A program made the translations under genes and the position numbers. Of a stretch of DNA of 64,000 nt, positions 34,814-43,958 are shown piece by piece. Positions within the stretch are counted from its first letter, which is position 1. The number at the start of each line of letters is the position of its first letter. The stretch lies in contig CAVURU010000001.1 of the NCBI GenBank assembly GCA_963744005.1, positions 124,001 through 188,000 of the forward strand. Reading direction: 5' to 3'. The DNA is from Palsa-504 sp963744005 (GTDB lineage: Bacteria > Actinomycetota > Actinomycetes > Streptosporangiales > Streptosporangiaceae). The notes under the pieces are model-generated. The model was not told where the DNA came from, ran no database searches, and saw only the letters and a program-made list of their open reading frames with translations.

Positions 34814-36902
34814 CCTCGCGGCTGGGCTGGTACGCCCGCCGGGCGGCCCGGATGGGTCCCGCTGAGGTGGCCTGGCGAGCCCGGGACCAGGTTCTCCGGC
34901 TGGCCTGGTCGACCCGGCAGGTCCGGCCGGGCCAGCCTGGGCTGGACGCCCTGCCGCTGCCCGCCGGGCTCGGGTTTGCCGCCATCCTGCCGCCGGAAAC
35001 GGTCGGCCAGGTGCCTGACCAGGCCAGGAAGGCAGTGCTGGAAGCCGCGGGCCGGTTGCTGAACGGCGAGTGGGAAGTGCTCGGCGTAGCCCGAGACGAC
35101 CTGGTGCATCCCGACTGGTTCCGTGACCCGGTGACCGGGCGCCGTTCCGCGCCGGAGCGTTACGCGTTCCGTATCGATCACCGTTCCGAGGACCAGACCG
35201 GAAACATCAAGCAGGTGTGGGAGATCTCGCGCCTGCAGCACCTGACGCTCCTGGGCGTGGCGTGGTTCCTCACCCACGATCAGGCCTATGCCGAGCGCAT
35301 CGACGAGCAGCTGCGCTCCTGGTGGCGCGAGAACCCGTTCCTGTCCGGCGTGAACTGGACGAGCGGGATCGAACTCGGCATCCGGCTGATCAGCCTGGCC
35401 TGGATCCGGCGGCTGCTGGATGACTGGCCCGGCGTGACCGGGCTGTTCGAGGGCAATGCGCTCGCGGTCAACCAGATTCGCTGGCACCAGCAGTACCTGG
35501 CCGCGTTCCCGAGCCGCGGATCATCGGCCAATAACCACGTCATCGCGGAGGCCGCCGGACAGCTCGTGGCCAGCTGCGCGTTCGGCTGGTTCCCCGAAAG
35601 CGCGCGCTGGCGGCAGGAATCGGCGCAGCTGCTGGAACGCGAGCTGGTCAGGAACACCTTCCCGTCCGGTATCGGCCGTGAGCTGGCCTCGGACTACCAG
35701 TGCTTCGTCGCCGAGCTCGGGCTGCTGGCCGCGGTCGAGGCGGGAGCGAGCGGGCACCCGCTGAGCGCGGCGACCTGGCAGCGGCTGTGCGCCATGGTCG
35801 ACAGCGCGGCGGCCCTGGTCGACGCTCAGCTCCGCCCGCCACGTCAGGGGGACTCCGACGAAGGCCGGGCGCTGCTGCTCGACGCTCCAGCCGACAACCA
35901 CTGGCCGTCCCTGCTGGCCCTGGGGGAGACCCTCTTCGGCAGGCTCGACTGGTGGCCTGACGTGCCGCCGGATGCGGGCAGTCCCATCATCGGGGCCCTG
36001 GCCGGCTCGCGGCACGACATCGCCGGACGGCCTGCCGCCGGCCGTCCCGGTTCGCCGACGCCGGGATCACCCTGCTGCGCACGGCGGACGGCGATTCTCC
36101 GGAGATCTGGTGCCGGTGCGACGGCGGCCCGCACGGTTTCCTCAGCATCGCCGCGCATGCGCACGCCGATGCCCTGTCGGTCGAGGTCCGGTACGCGGGC
36201 GTGGACATCCTGGCCGATCCCGGTACCTACTGCTACCACGGCGATCCGGCCTGGAGGTCATATTTCCGCTCGACCATCGCGCACAACACCGCCGAGCTGA
36301 GCGGCCAGAACCAGTCCAGCGAAGGCGGCCCCTTCCTGTGGCTCCGGCACGCGGCGGCCCGGGAGATCGAGGTCATCGATGATGGCGACATCGCCAGCTG
36401 GATGGCCGAGCACGACGGCTACGCCGCGCTCGACCCGCCGGCCACGCACCGCCGCTCGGTACTCCTGGACCGGGCGTCCCGCAGCGTCGACATTATCGAC
36501 GAGATCGACGGCGGCCAGCACGAGATCCGGCTGGCCTTCCACCTCGGCCCCGAGGTACAGGTCGAGCTGCACGAGTCCCGCGCCGTCCTGAACTGGCCCG
36601 CCGCGCCGGTACCCGGCTGGGCCCAGCTGGAGCTTCCGCCCGGACTGGCGTGGAGCGTGCACCGAGGCGAGACCGATCCCATCCTCGGCTGGTATTCCCC
36701 CGGCCTGGGACAGCGCGTTCCGGCCAGCACGCTCCTGGGGCACGGCCGGTGCGTGCCCGGGATGCCGCTGATCACGCGGCTGGAGTTCCGGGATTCCGAC
36801 CAGTGCGCCACCCCGGCCGCATCCCAGCAGGCCGTAGCATGGACGAGGGCGATGGTCACACTTCAGGAGAGGGCGTCGGAGATCCAAGCGGAGACCACAT
36901 GA
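34810..36902 (+). pseudogene. heparinase II/III-like (alginate-lyase-type) protein, frameshifted
   Basis: Adding one base near 36046-36048 restores about 697 residues. The first frame holds the alpha-toroid domain (RAARMGPAEVAWRARDQVL, WEISRLQHLTLLG, GSSANNHVIAEAAG) and derails after residue 412. The second frame supplies the beta-sandwich heparinase II/III domain: ITLLRTADGDSPEIWCRCD, HAHADALSVEV, DPGTYCYHGD and RSTIAHNT. Such proteins occur beside bi-domain oxidoreductases in glycan clusters and may cut or modify uronic-acid polymers. GTG start overlaps the previous stop; the TGA overlaps the next ATG. No signal peptide is obvious, so the location is uncertain. The indel lies in a CCC run and is likely a sequence error. 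Confidence 0.83.
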
Positions 36903-38242
36903 GCCAGAAGGCACTGGACCTGCGCAGGTCCGTCCAGGTTGTCCGGCACCACAAGATCCTGATGGCTGTCGTCGTGGGCCTCGGCGTCGTGGCCGGCGGC
37001 GCGTACGCCGTGGTGGACCCGCCGATGGTCACGGCCACCGCGCTGGTCGGGCTCACCGCCCCGGCGAGCTCGTCGCAGAGCAGCTCGCAGCAGCAGGCGC
37101 CCGCCTCGGGCGCGGATCCCTTTACCGCGACCCAGGTCGTGGTGGCCGACAGCGACCAGGTCCTGCGGGCCGCGCAGCGCGCGATTCAGCCTCCCGTCTC
37201 GCTCGATCAGCTGCGCCGCGACGTCAAGACCGGGACCCCGGCGGCCGACATCATCTCGGTGAGCGCACCGGGCAAGACGGCCGCCGCCGCCGAGGCCACG
37301 GCGAACGCCGTCGCGAACAGCTATATCGCCTACGTCGCCCCCGCGGACAGCCCGGTCGGCCACGTGGCGGCGCGGCCGCTGCAGCCGGCCATCACCGCCC
37401 CGGCATCATCGCCGGTGGGGGGGATCATCTTTCACGCGCTGCTGGGCGCGCTGGTCGGGGCCATTGTCGCCGTGGTGATCGCGCTGGTGCTCGGCCGTAA
37501 CGACCGCCGGCTCCGGGAGCGCGATGACATCGCGCGCTCCATCGGGGTCCCGGTGCTGGCCTCGTTCCCCGTCGCTCACCCGGCGGACGCGAACGGGTGG
37601 ACGAAGCTGCTGGAAGAGTACAAGCCGCCGGCCGTGTACGCGTTGCGGCTGCGTCAGGCGCTGAAGGAGCTCGGCACGGCCTCCGTCAACGGCCATGGCG
37701 GCGAGCAGGACATGTCATCGGTCACGGTGGTGTCGCTCGGCTCCGATGCCGGGGCCCTGGCGGTCGGGCCCCAGCTGGCCGTCTTCGCTGCCTCCCAGGG
37801 CATTCCCACCACGCTGGTCATCGGCCCGCAGCAGGACGCCAACGCGACGGCGGCGCTGCGGACGGCGCTGGCCGTGCCGCCGCCGGTGTCCTCCCAGCGG
37901 CCCAGCCTGCTGCGGGTGGTGGTCACCGACAAGGCGGCCGACCTGAAGCCGGACACCGCCTTGACGGTCGTCACCGCGGTCGTCGACGGAAACAGCCCGC
38001 AGGCTCCGGAGACGATGCGCACCGCGGCGACCGTGCTGGGGGTCTCGGCGAGCGCGGCCACGGCCGAGCAGCTGGCCCGGGTGGCCATGGAGGTGGGCCT
38101 CGACGGCCGGGACATCACCGGGATCCTCGTCGCCGACCCGGAGCCGACCGACCCCACCACGGGCCTGATCCAGCCGCTGTCCCGGCCGGCGAGTCACCGC
38201 CGCCCGCGTCACAAGGGCATGACGACGGAGATCAAGCGGTGA
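36899..38242 (+). CDS. Wzz-like polysaccharide copolymerase with degenerate kinase domain (3)
   Basis: 447 residues, paralogous to the protein at 19431. It starts MSQKALDLRRSVQVVRHHK and has a TM helix at about 20-40, an ectodomain with a Ser/Gln-rich insert, a second TM helix (about 178-200), RLRERDDIARSIGVPVLAS, and a cytoplasmic domain with VTVVSLGSDAGALAVGPQ, again without a P-loop lysine. The end DITGILVADPEPTDPTTG mirrors the first paralogue. ATG start overlaps the heparinase-like stop by 4 bases. Probably a second length regulator, or a partner in a hetero-oligomer. Confidence 0.83.
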   Translation: MSQKALDLRRSVQVVRHHKILMAVVVGLGVVAGGAYAVVDPPMVTATALVGLTAPASSSQSSSQQQAPASGADPFTATQVVVADSDQVLRAAQRAIQPPVSLDQLRRDVKTGTPAADIISVSAPGKTAAAAEATANAVANSYIAYVAPADSPVGHVAARPLQPAITAPASSPVGGIIFHALLGALVGAIVAVVIALVLGRNDRRLRERDDIARSIGVPVLASFPVAHPADANGWTKLLEEYKPPAVYALRLRQALKELGTASVNGHGGEQDMSSVTVVSLGSDAGALAVGPQLAVFAASQGIPTTLVIGPQQDANATAALRTALAVPPPVSSQRPSLLRVVVTDKAADLKPDTALTVVTAVVDGNSPQAPETMRTAATVLGVSASAATAEQLARVAMEVGLDGRDITGILVADPEPTDPTTGLIQPLSRPASHRRPRHKGMTTEIKR

Positions 38243-38349
38243 TCAGGCCAGGCTCACTCACCCGCCTGCCCCGCCTGCGCGGCGATGAACGGTGAGCATG
38301 CTGCGAGCCTGACCAGGCCCTGGTCGCCGTCACCGCGGGCCGTCAGCTC

Positions 38350-38933
38350 GTGCTGCGCTCGCGGGTGAGGCTCAAGACGGGTCGTCTGGCCGGCCGCCCG
38401 GACCGCGCGCGGAAACCGGCCTGGCGGCGCGCGGTGATCGTGGCGGCGGTCCTGGTGCTGGTCTTTACCGCGGTCACCGCGCGGCTGCTCGTGTGGCCGG
38501 CGAGGGCTTCCCGCCCCGGGTCGACGCCATCGTGATGCTCGCCGGTCCCGGTGACCGGCTCCCCGTGGCCGCGCAGCTGGCCCGGCAGCAGCGGGCTCCG
38601 GTGCTCGTCGTGTCGCGGGGCTGGCAGGGTTACGGCGGCCCCTGCCCGTCGGCCATCACCGGGGTGACCATCATCTGCTTCAACCCGGACCCGGGCGATA
38701 CCCGGGGCGAGGCGGAGGCCATCGGCAGGCTCGCCGAGCGCTACGGCTGGCATTCGGTGGCCCTGGTCACGACGCGACCGCAAGACACCAGGGCCCGGAT
38801 TCAGGTACGGCGCTGCTTCGGCGGTTCGATCTATGTCGCGACCGCCCCGCTGACCTGGTCCGACTGGCCCTACCAGATCGCTTACGGTTGGGGTGCCCTG
38901 CTCAAGGCACTGGTCGTCCAGCGCGCCTGCTAG
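38350..38933 (+). pseudogene. YdcF-like (DUF218) membrane-anchored protein, frameshifted
   Basis: Adding one base near 38497-38504 joins two frames into about 194 residues. The N-terminal frame has a TM helix (WRRAVIVAAVLVLVFTAVTA). The second frame gives VDAIVMLAGPGDRLPVAAQL, the typical DUF218 start, then GDTRGEAEAIGRLAERYGWH and VALVTTRPQDTRARI. DUF218 proteins occur in envelope and polysaccharide loci; biochemical function unknown. The start is uncertain: GTG at 38350 is used, while an in-frame GTG at 38239 overlapping the Wzz stop is separated from it by a TGA at 38293. The stop lies just before the IS481 left end. Confidence 0.7.
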
Positions 38934-38941
38934 GTGAGCGC

Positions 38942-38969
38942 CCTAGGTGTACTGTTCGGGGACGTTGGT
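38942..38969. repeat. left terminal inverted repeat of the IS481 element
   Basis: Pairs with 40046-40073. It contains the transposase stop codon (38943-38945). Confidence 0.8.
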
Positions 38970-39944
38970 CAACCTGGTGATGGGCGCTGAGTTCCCGATC
39001 GCGGTGTGGGGCCGGTGGTGATTGTATTCGTGGAGCCATGCCGGGTAGGCAGCGCGGCGGGCTGAGTCGCTGGAGTAGAACTTCGCGAAGGCCCATCCGT
39101 CGGCCAGGGTGCGGTGGAAGCGCTCGACCTTGCCGTTGGTCTGGGGCCTGTAGGGACGGGTCTTCTTGGGTGTGATGCCCAGCTCTGCGCAGGTGGCGGC
39201 CCACAGCTTGGAGCGGTAGCAGGAGCCGTTGCCGGACAGCACGCGCTCGATGCGGACGCCGCGGGCGGCGAACCAGGCGGCCGCGTTGCGGAGCACCGAG
39301 ACCGCAGTTTCCCGGGTCTCGTCGTCGCGGATCTCGGAGTAGGCGACGCGGGAGTGGTCGTCCAGGACGGTGTGGATGTAAGCCGTGCCGATCAGCGGGT
39401 GGCGGTAATCCTGGCTCCGCTGCCCGGTGCGGCGAGCGGTGGCCGCCTGGTTGCGCCTGCCCTGGGCGCGGCCGACGTAGCGCCACCCTCCGCCGTCGGG
39501 CACGTTGCCGAGTTTCTTGATGCCGGCGTGGACGAGCGAGCCGGGGTAGGCGTGCTCGTAGCGGCGCACCGGCTCCCCGGTGACCCGGTCGATGCGCGAC
39601 AGGCGGTTGACCCGGCAGCGGACCAGGACCTGGTGGACGGTGGAGGGGGCCAGGCCGGTCCGGGCGGCGATCTGGACTGGTCCGAGCCGGTGCTTCCACC
39701 GCAGGTGGACGATCTTACGGACCAGCGGCCCAGGGGTCCGGTGCGGTGAGCGGTGCGGACGGGATGACCGGTCGGCCATCCCGTCCGGGCCCAGCTCCCG
39801 GTAGCGATCGGCCCACCGCTTCGCGGTCGGCCAGGACACGTCGTAACGTTCAGCGGCGCGGGCGACCGGCCATTGCTGGTCCACGACCAGCCGCGCGAGC
39901 TTAAGCCGGGCACGCGGGGTCAAGGCTGCGTTAGCGTGGGACAC
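38943..39944 (-). CDS. IS481-family transposase with altered DDE triad
   Basis: 333 residues. N-terminal helix-turn-helix (ARLVVDQQWPVARAAERYDVS region, WPTAKRWADRY), then an rve integrase core. The first catalytic Asp lies in HTVLDDHSRVAYSEI. The usual TDNGS carrying the second Asp reads SGNGSCYRS, so Asp is replaced by Gly. The third residue, Glu, is in PQTNGKVERFHRT. Loss of the second acidic residue should abolish transposition. GTG start at 39944 after GGAGG (5-base spacing); a longer form from 40019 adds 25 residues without homology. Confidence 0.88.
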   Translation of the reverse strand: MSHANAALTPRARLKLARLVVDQQWPVARAAERYDVSWPTAKRWADRYRELGPDGMADRSSRPHRSPHRTPGPLVRKIVHLRWKHRLGPVQIAARTGLAPSTVHQVLVRCRVNRLSRIDRVTGEPVRRYEHAYPGSLVHAGIKKLGNVPDGGGWRYVGRAQGRRNQAATARRTGQRSQDYRHPLIGTAYIHTVLDDHSRVAYSEIRDDETRETAVSVLRNAAAWFAARGVRIERVLSGNGSCYRSKLWAATCAELGITPKKTRPYRPQTNGKVERFHRTLADGWAFAKFYSSDSARRAAYPAWLHEYNHHRPHTAIGNSAPITRLTNVPEQYT

Positions 39945-40045
39945 GAAGACCTCCAGGCGACAGAGCGGTTCCAAGACAGCTCCACTCCACGCCCGGAGGT
40001 CTTCGCCTTCCAAGCTCATTCAGACCGTGTCGTCACACGATCCCA

Positions 40046-40073
40046 ACCAACGTGCCCGGTCAGTACACCTAGG
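40046..40073. repeat. right terminal inverted repeat of the IS481 element
   Basis: Pairs with 38942-38969. It supplies the stop codon (40069-40071) of the RmlC-like gene. Confidence 0.8.
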
Positions 40074-40617
40074 CCAGCAGGCGCGCTGCGGCCGCCAGCC
40101 GCGGCGCCTGCTGATCGCGCTGCGATCGGAAGGTAGCGGGAAGCGGCCACGGAATGGCCAGTTCCGGATCATCGAACGCGATGGAGACGTCCTCCGACGG
40201 GTCGTGCGGCCGGTCGATCTGATAGGACACGTCAGCCGGGTCGGTGAGGGCCTGGAATCCGTGCGCGCAGCCAGCCGGCACGAAGAGCGTGGTCTGCTCG
40301 TCATCCCGCAACTCGAAGCTCTCCCAGTTGCGGTACGTCGGCGAGGCGGGACGCAGGTCGACGATCACGTCAAAGATCGCACCGTAGGAGCACCGCACCA
40401 GCTTGGCCTCGCCTGCGCCCCGGCGCACGTGCAGTCCGCGGACCACCCCTCGCGCGGACCGGGACAGGCTGTCCTGGACGAATGAGCACGGGTCGAGGCC
40501 GGCTCCGCGAACCGCCTCCGCGTCGAAGGTGCGGCAGAAGAAACCGCGCTCGTCCACGTGCGGTGACGGCTGGAACAGCAGGGCACCGGCGATGCGCGGA
40601 ACAGGCGTTACGTCCAT
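40069..40617 (-). CDS. dTDP-4-dehydrorhamnose 3,5-epimerase-like (RmlC family)
   Basis: 182 residues, ATG at 40617. A cupin of the RmlC family, which epimerises C3 and/or C5 of dTDP-4-keto-6-deoxyglucose. Visible: HVDERGFFCRTFD, GVVRGLHVRRG with the catalytic His, EAKLVRC, VPAGCAHGFQAL and the Tyr in VSYQIDRPHDP. Its TAG stop is formed by the IS481 right inverted repeat, so the native C-terminus may have been clipped by a few residues. As no rmlA, rmlB or rmlD gene is present in the window, it probably works in the C-methylated-sugar pathway of the island (as in NovW/EvaD-type routes). Confidence 0.88.
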   Translation of the reverse strand: MDVTPVPRIAGALLFQPSPHVDERGFFCRTFDAEAVRGAGLDPCSFVQDSLSRSARGVVRGLHVRRGAGEAKLVRCSYGAIFDVIVDLRPASPTYRNWESFELRDDEQTTLFVPAGCAHGFQALTDPADVSYQIDRPHDPSEDVSIAFDDPELAIPWPLPATFRSQRDQQAPRLAAAARLLA

Positions 40618-40782
40618 GCTTGCAGCGTAGCGGTCCGTCGCGGGGCGGTCGGGGGATTCCGTCCGCTGCCGGTGCGGGAACCGGCCGACGGCGTGGTCTG
40701 CGCGCCAGGAAGCGGCGGCTCTATTAGGCTCGTTTCAGGCGAGCATGCGCTCGACGTGACCAGTACAGGCAAGGAGCCGGCG

Positions 40783-42076
40783 GTGCCCTCCATAGAAGCG
40801 ATCCACGCCAGGCAGATCCTGGACTCCCGGGGCAACCCGACCCTGGAGGTCGAGGTAGCGCTCGATGACGGGACGGTGGCCAAGGCGGGCGTGCCGAGCG
40901 GGGCCTCGACGGGTGCGTTCGAGGCGGTCGAGCTGCGTGACGGCGGCTCGGAGTTCGGCGGCAAGGGAGTGACCCGCGCGGTCCAGAACGTCATCGACGA
41001 GATCCAGCCTGAGCTGCTCGGTCACGAGGTGGACGATCAGCGCCTGATCGACCAGGCCATGATCGACCTGGACCGGACGCCGGACAAGTCGCGGCTGGGC
41101 GCGAACGCCATCGTGGGCGTCAGCATGGCCGTGGCCCGGGCCGGTGCGGACTCCAGCGGCCTGCCCCTGTTCCGCTACCTCGGCGGGCCGAACGCGCACG
41201 TGCTGCCCGTCCCGCTGATGAACATCCTCAACGGCGGCGCCCACGCGGACAATAACGTGGACATCCAGGAGTTCATGATCACCCCGATCGGCGCCTCGAC
41301 GTTCTCCGAGGCCCTGCGCTGGGGCGCCGAGGTCTACCAGGCGCTGAAGTCAGTGGTCCGGCAGCGGGGCCTGTCCACCGGCATCGGCGACGAGGGGGGC
41401 TTCGCGCCGGACCTGGAGCACAACCGGGCCGCGCTGGATCTCATCGTGGAGGCCATCGGCAAGGCCGGGTTCAGCCCGGGCGCGGACGTGGCGCTGGCCA
41501 TCGACGCGGCCGCGTCGGAGTTCTACTCCGACGGCGCCTACACCTTCGACGGGAAGCCCCGGACCGCGGCCGAGATGACCGGGATCTACGCCGACTGGCT
41601 GGACGCCTACCCCATCGTGTCCCTGGAGGATCCGCTGGCCGAGGAGGACTGGGACGGCTGGCGGGAGATGACCGCGAGCGTCGGCCACCGGGTCCAGATC
41701 GTCGGCGACGACCTGTTCGTCACCAACCCGGAGCGGATCCGCCGGGGCGTCGCCGCCCAGGCGGCCAACTCCCTGCTGGTCAAGCTGAACCAGATCGGCT
41801 CGCTGACCGAGACGCTGGACGCGGTCAGCCTGGCCCATCGGGCCGGCGTACAGCTGCGTGATCAGCCACCGGTCGGGGGAGACCGACGACACCACGATCT
41901 CGGACCTGGCCGTGGCGACCAACTGCGGCCAGATCAAGACCGGGGCGCCCGCCCGCGGCGAGCGCGTCGCCAAGTACAACCAGCTGCTGCGGATCGAGGA
42001 ACTGCTGGGGGACGCGGCCAGCTACGCCGGGGTGGCCGCCTACCCGCGCTTCGCGGCGCTGGCCGCCGAGGGCTGA
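40783..42076 (+). pseudogene. eno: enolase, frameshifted (probably by sequence error)
   Basis: With one base removed at about 41847-41848 it encodes a 430-residue enolase (2-phosphoglycerate to phosphoenolpyruvate). Hallmarks: ARQILDSRGNPTLEVEV, SGASTGAFEAVELRDG, LMNILNGGAHADNNVDIQEF, ISLEDP-equivalent VSLEDPLAEEDW, VGDDLFVTN and LVKLNQIGSLTETL in the first frame. The second frame continues ISHRSGETDDTTISDLAV and ATNCGQIKTGAPARGERV, ending at TGA 42074-42076. GTG start with AAGGAG 6 bases upstream. Enolase is expected to be indispensable, so the indel is more likely an error than decay. In the uncorrected frame it reads on into ftsB. Confidence 0.93.
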
Positions 42077-42096
42077 ACCCGGAGCGCCGACGGTCG

Positions 42097-42495
42097 ATGT
42101 CCCCCCCTTCGCCATCCCCCCGGTCGACCCGGTTCACCAGCCGGGCGGCGGTTCTCGCGGTGGTGATCTGCGCGATCGCGCTGAGCCTGGCGTATCCGGT
42201 CCGCGAGTACATCGGCCAGCGCCAGCAGATCAGCCAGCTGGTGGCCCAGCGGGAGGCGACGCTGGCGCAGGTGAAGAGCTTGCAGGCGGAGCAGGCCCGG
42301 CTGTCCGACCGGTCCTACATCGAGCAGCTGGCCCGGCAGGAGCTCGACATGTGCTTCCCCGGCACCCAGTGCTACGTGGTCGAGGGCAGCCAGTCCGCGC
42401 TGAGCGGCACCCGGTCCCAGCCGCCGGGACCCGCGCCCTGGTACTCGAAGCTCTGGCAGTCGGTCGAGCAGGCGGACGCGGGCGCCAGGAAGTGA
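42097..42495 (+). CDS. septum formation initiator FtsB/DivIC-like
   Basis: 132 residues. One TM helix (SRAAVLAVVICAIALSLAY, about 14-32) followed by a coiled coil (QQISQLVAQREATLAQVKSL) and the family's ARQELDMCFPGTQCYVV-like end segment. It bridges early and late divisome proteins (FtsL/FtsQ partners). ATG at 42097, 20 bases after eno; its stop overlaps the DUF501 start (GTGA). Order eno - ftsB - DUF501 - ppx is conserved in actinobacteria. Confidence 0.88.
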   Translation: MSPPSPSPRSTRFTSRAAVLAVVICAIALSLAYPVREYIGQRQQISQLVAQREATLAQVKSLQAEQARLSDRSYIEQLARQELDMCFPGTQCYVVEGSQSALSGTRSQPPGPAPWYSKLWQSVEQADAGARK

Positions 42496-42995
42496 TCACC
42501 CCCCAGGACGAGTTGGTCGTGGCCGCTCAGCTCGGCCGGCCGCCCCGCGGGCTGCTCGCCGTCGCGCACCGCTGCCCGTGCGGCCTGCCGGACGTGGCGG
42601 CGACGGCGCCGAGGCTGCCGGACGGGACCCCCTTCCCGACGTTGTACTACCTGACCTGCCCGCTCGCGAGCGCCGCGGTCAGCAGGCTGGAAGCCGCCGG
42701 GGTGATGCGGGAGATGACGGCCAGGCTCGGTGACGCCGCGCTGCGCAGCCGGTACGAGGCGGCGCACCTGGACTATCTCGCCCGCCGGGACGGTGCGGCG
42801 AGCGACGCCGGCGTCGAACCGCTCCCGCCCGGCACTCAGTCGGCCGGCGGGATGCCGGACCGGGTAAAGTGCCTGCATGCGCTGGTCGCCCACGAGCTCG
42901 CGGTGGGCGACGTGAACCCCTTCGGCCGGGACGCCCTCGACGCCATCGGCGACTGGTGGCAGGCCGGGCCCTGCGTCTGCGAGCCGCCGGCATGA
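42492..42995 (+). CDS. DUF501 family protein
   Basis: 167 residues of the DUF501 family, function unknown, almost always next to ftsB and ppx in actinobacteria. Recognisable parts: LGRPPRGLLAVAHRCPCGLP, FPTLYYLTCPLA, and VKCLHALVAHELAVGDVNPFG (split: KCLHALVAHELAVGDVNPFG). The Cys and His residues (CPCG, CLH.L..HEL) could bind a metal. GTG start overlapping ftsB; stop overlapping the ppx start (ATGA). Confidence 0.9.
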   Translation: MITPQDELVVAAQLGRPPRGLLAVAHRCPCGLPDVAATAPRLPDGTPFPTLYYLTCPLASAAVSRLEAAGVMREMTARLGDAALRSRYEAAHLDYLARRDGAASDAGVEPLPPGTQSAGGMPDRVKCLHALVAHELAVGDVNPFGRDALDAIGDWWQAGPCVCEPPA

Positions 42996-43958
42996 CCCGG
43001 GTCGCCGCCATCGACTGCGGCACCAATTCGCTCCGGCTGCTGATCGCCGACGTTGATCTCGCCCGGGGCGTGCTGGCCGACGTCGTGCGCCGGATGGAGG
43101 TCGTCCGGCTGGGCCAGGGGGTGGACGAAACCGGACGGCTGGCCCCGGAAGCGCTCGCCCGGACCGCCCGGCGTGCTGCGCGACTACGCAGGCGTCATCG
43201 AATCCTGCGCCGCCCGCGCGGTGCGCATGGTCGCCACCAGCGCGACCAGGGACGCCAGCAACTCCGGCACCTTCACCGAGCAGGTCACGGAGATTCTCGG
43301 CGTCGGGCCGGACGTGATCAGCGGAGCGCAGGAAGCCGAGCTGTCTTTCGCCGGCGCGACGGCCGAGCTGGCCGCCGCGGACGGCGGCCCGTTCCTGGTC
43401 ACCGACATCGGCGGCGGGTCGACCGAGTTCGTGCTGGGCGCGGCGACCCCTCCCGGCGCCAGGCCGGCCGCTGACCGTGCCCGGCAGGCCATCTCGGTCA
43501 ACATCGGCTGCGTCCGGATGACCGAACGGCATCTGCGCGGCGACCCGCCGTCACGCCAGCAGATAGCGGCGGCCACCGCCGACATCGACGCGGCCCTGGA
43601 CCGGGTGGCCGAGTCGGTCCCGGTCCGGCAGGCCCGGACGCTGGTCGGCCTGGCCGGCTCGGTGACCACGGTGGCGGGGATCGCGCTGGGGCTGCCGGCC
43701 TACGACGAGAACCGCATCCATCACTCGCGCATCTCGGCCGGTGCCGTGCGGGCCGTGACCGAGCGGCTGCTGGCCCAGACCCGCGCCGAGCGGGCCGCGA
43801 TAGGCGTCATGCATCCGGGACGCGTCGACGTCATCGGCGGCGGTGCGCTCGTCCTGGACCGGATCATGCAGCGGCTCGGGTTCGACGAGGTGCTGGTCAG
43901 CGAGCACGACATCCTCGACGGGATCGCCTGGTCGCTGGCCGCAGCTGCCCCCGGGTGA
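42992..43958 (+). pseudogene. ppx: exopolyphosphatase / guanosine pentaphosphatase, frameshifted
   Basis: Removing one base near 43172 gives a 321-residue Ppx/GppA protein of normal length, which cleaves phosphate from polyphosphate or pppGpp. First frame: RVAAIDCGTNSLRLLIAD (phosphate-1 loop). Second frame: VLRDYAGVIE, MVATSATRDASN, VTDIGGGSTEFVLG (phosphate-2 loop) and GLAGSVTTVAGIAL. ATG start overlaps DUF501 by 4 bases; the stop overlaps the next gene by 4. The indel is in a CCCGG run. As in eno, a sequence error is the simplest cause. Confidence 0.9.

Larger units (their letters stand above)
38942..40073. mobile_element. IS481-family insertion sequence
   Basis: About 1.13 kb bounded by imperfect terminal inverted repeats. 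Left 38942-38969 and right 40046-40073 both begin (from outside) CCTAGGTGTACTG, differ by a few bases, then share ACGTTGGT. One transposase gene occupies the interior. I could not identify a convincing target duplication. The insertion lies between the convergent YdcF-like and RmlC-like genes at the end of the polysaccharide island. Confidence 0.85.

Noticed and set aside
40672..42495. A single 607-residue enolase-FtsB fusion
   Set aside because: The apparent fusion arises only because an indel in eno puts it in frame with ftsB; the true enolase end is in the other frame.
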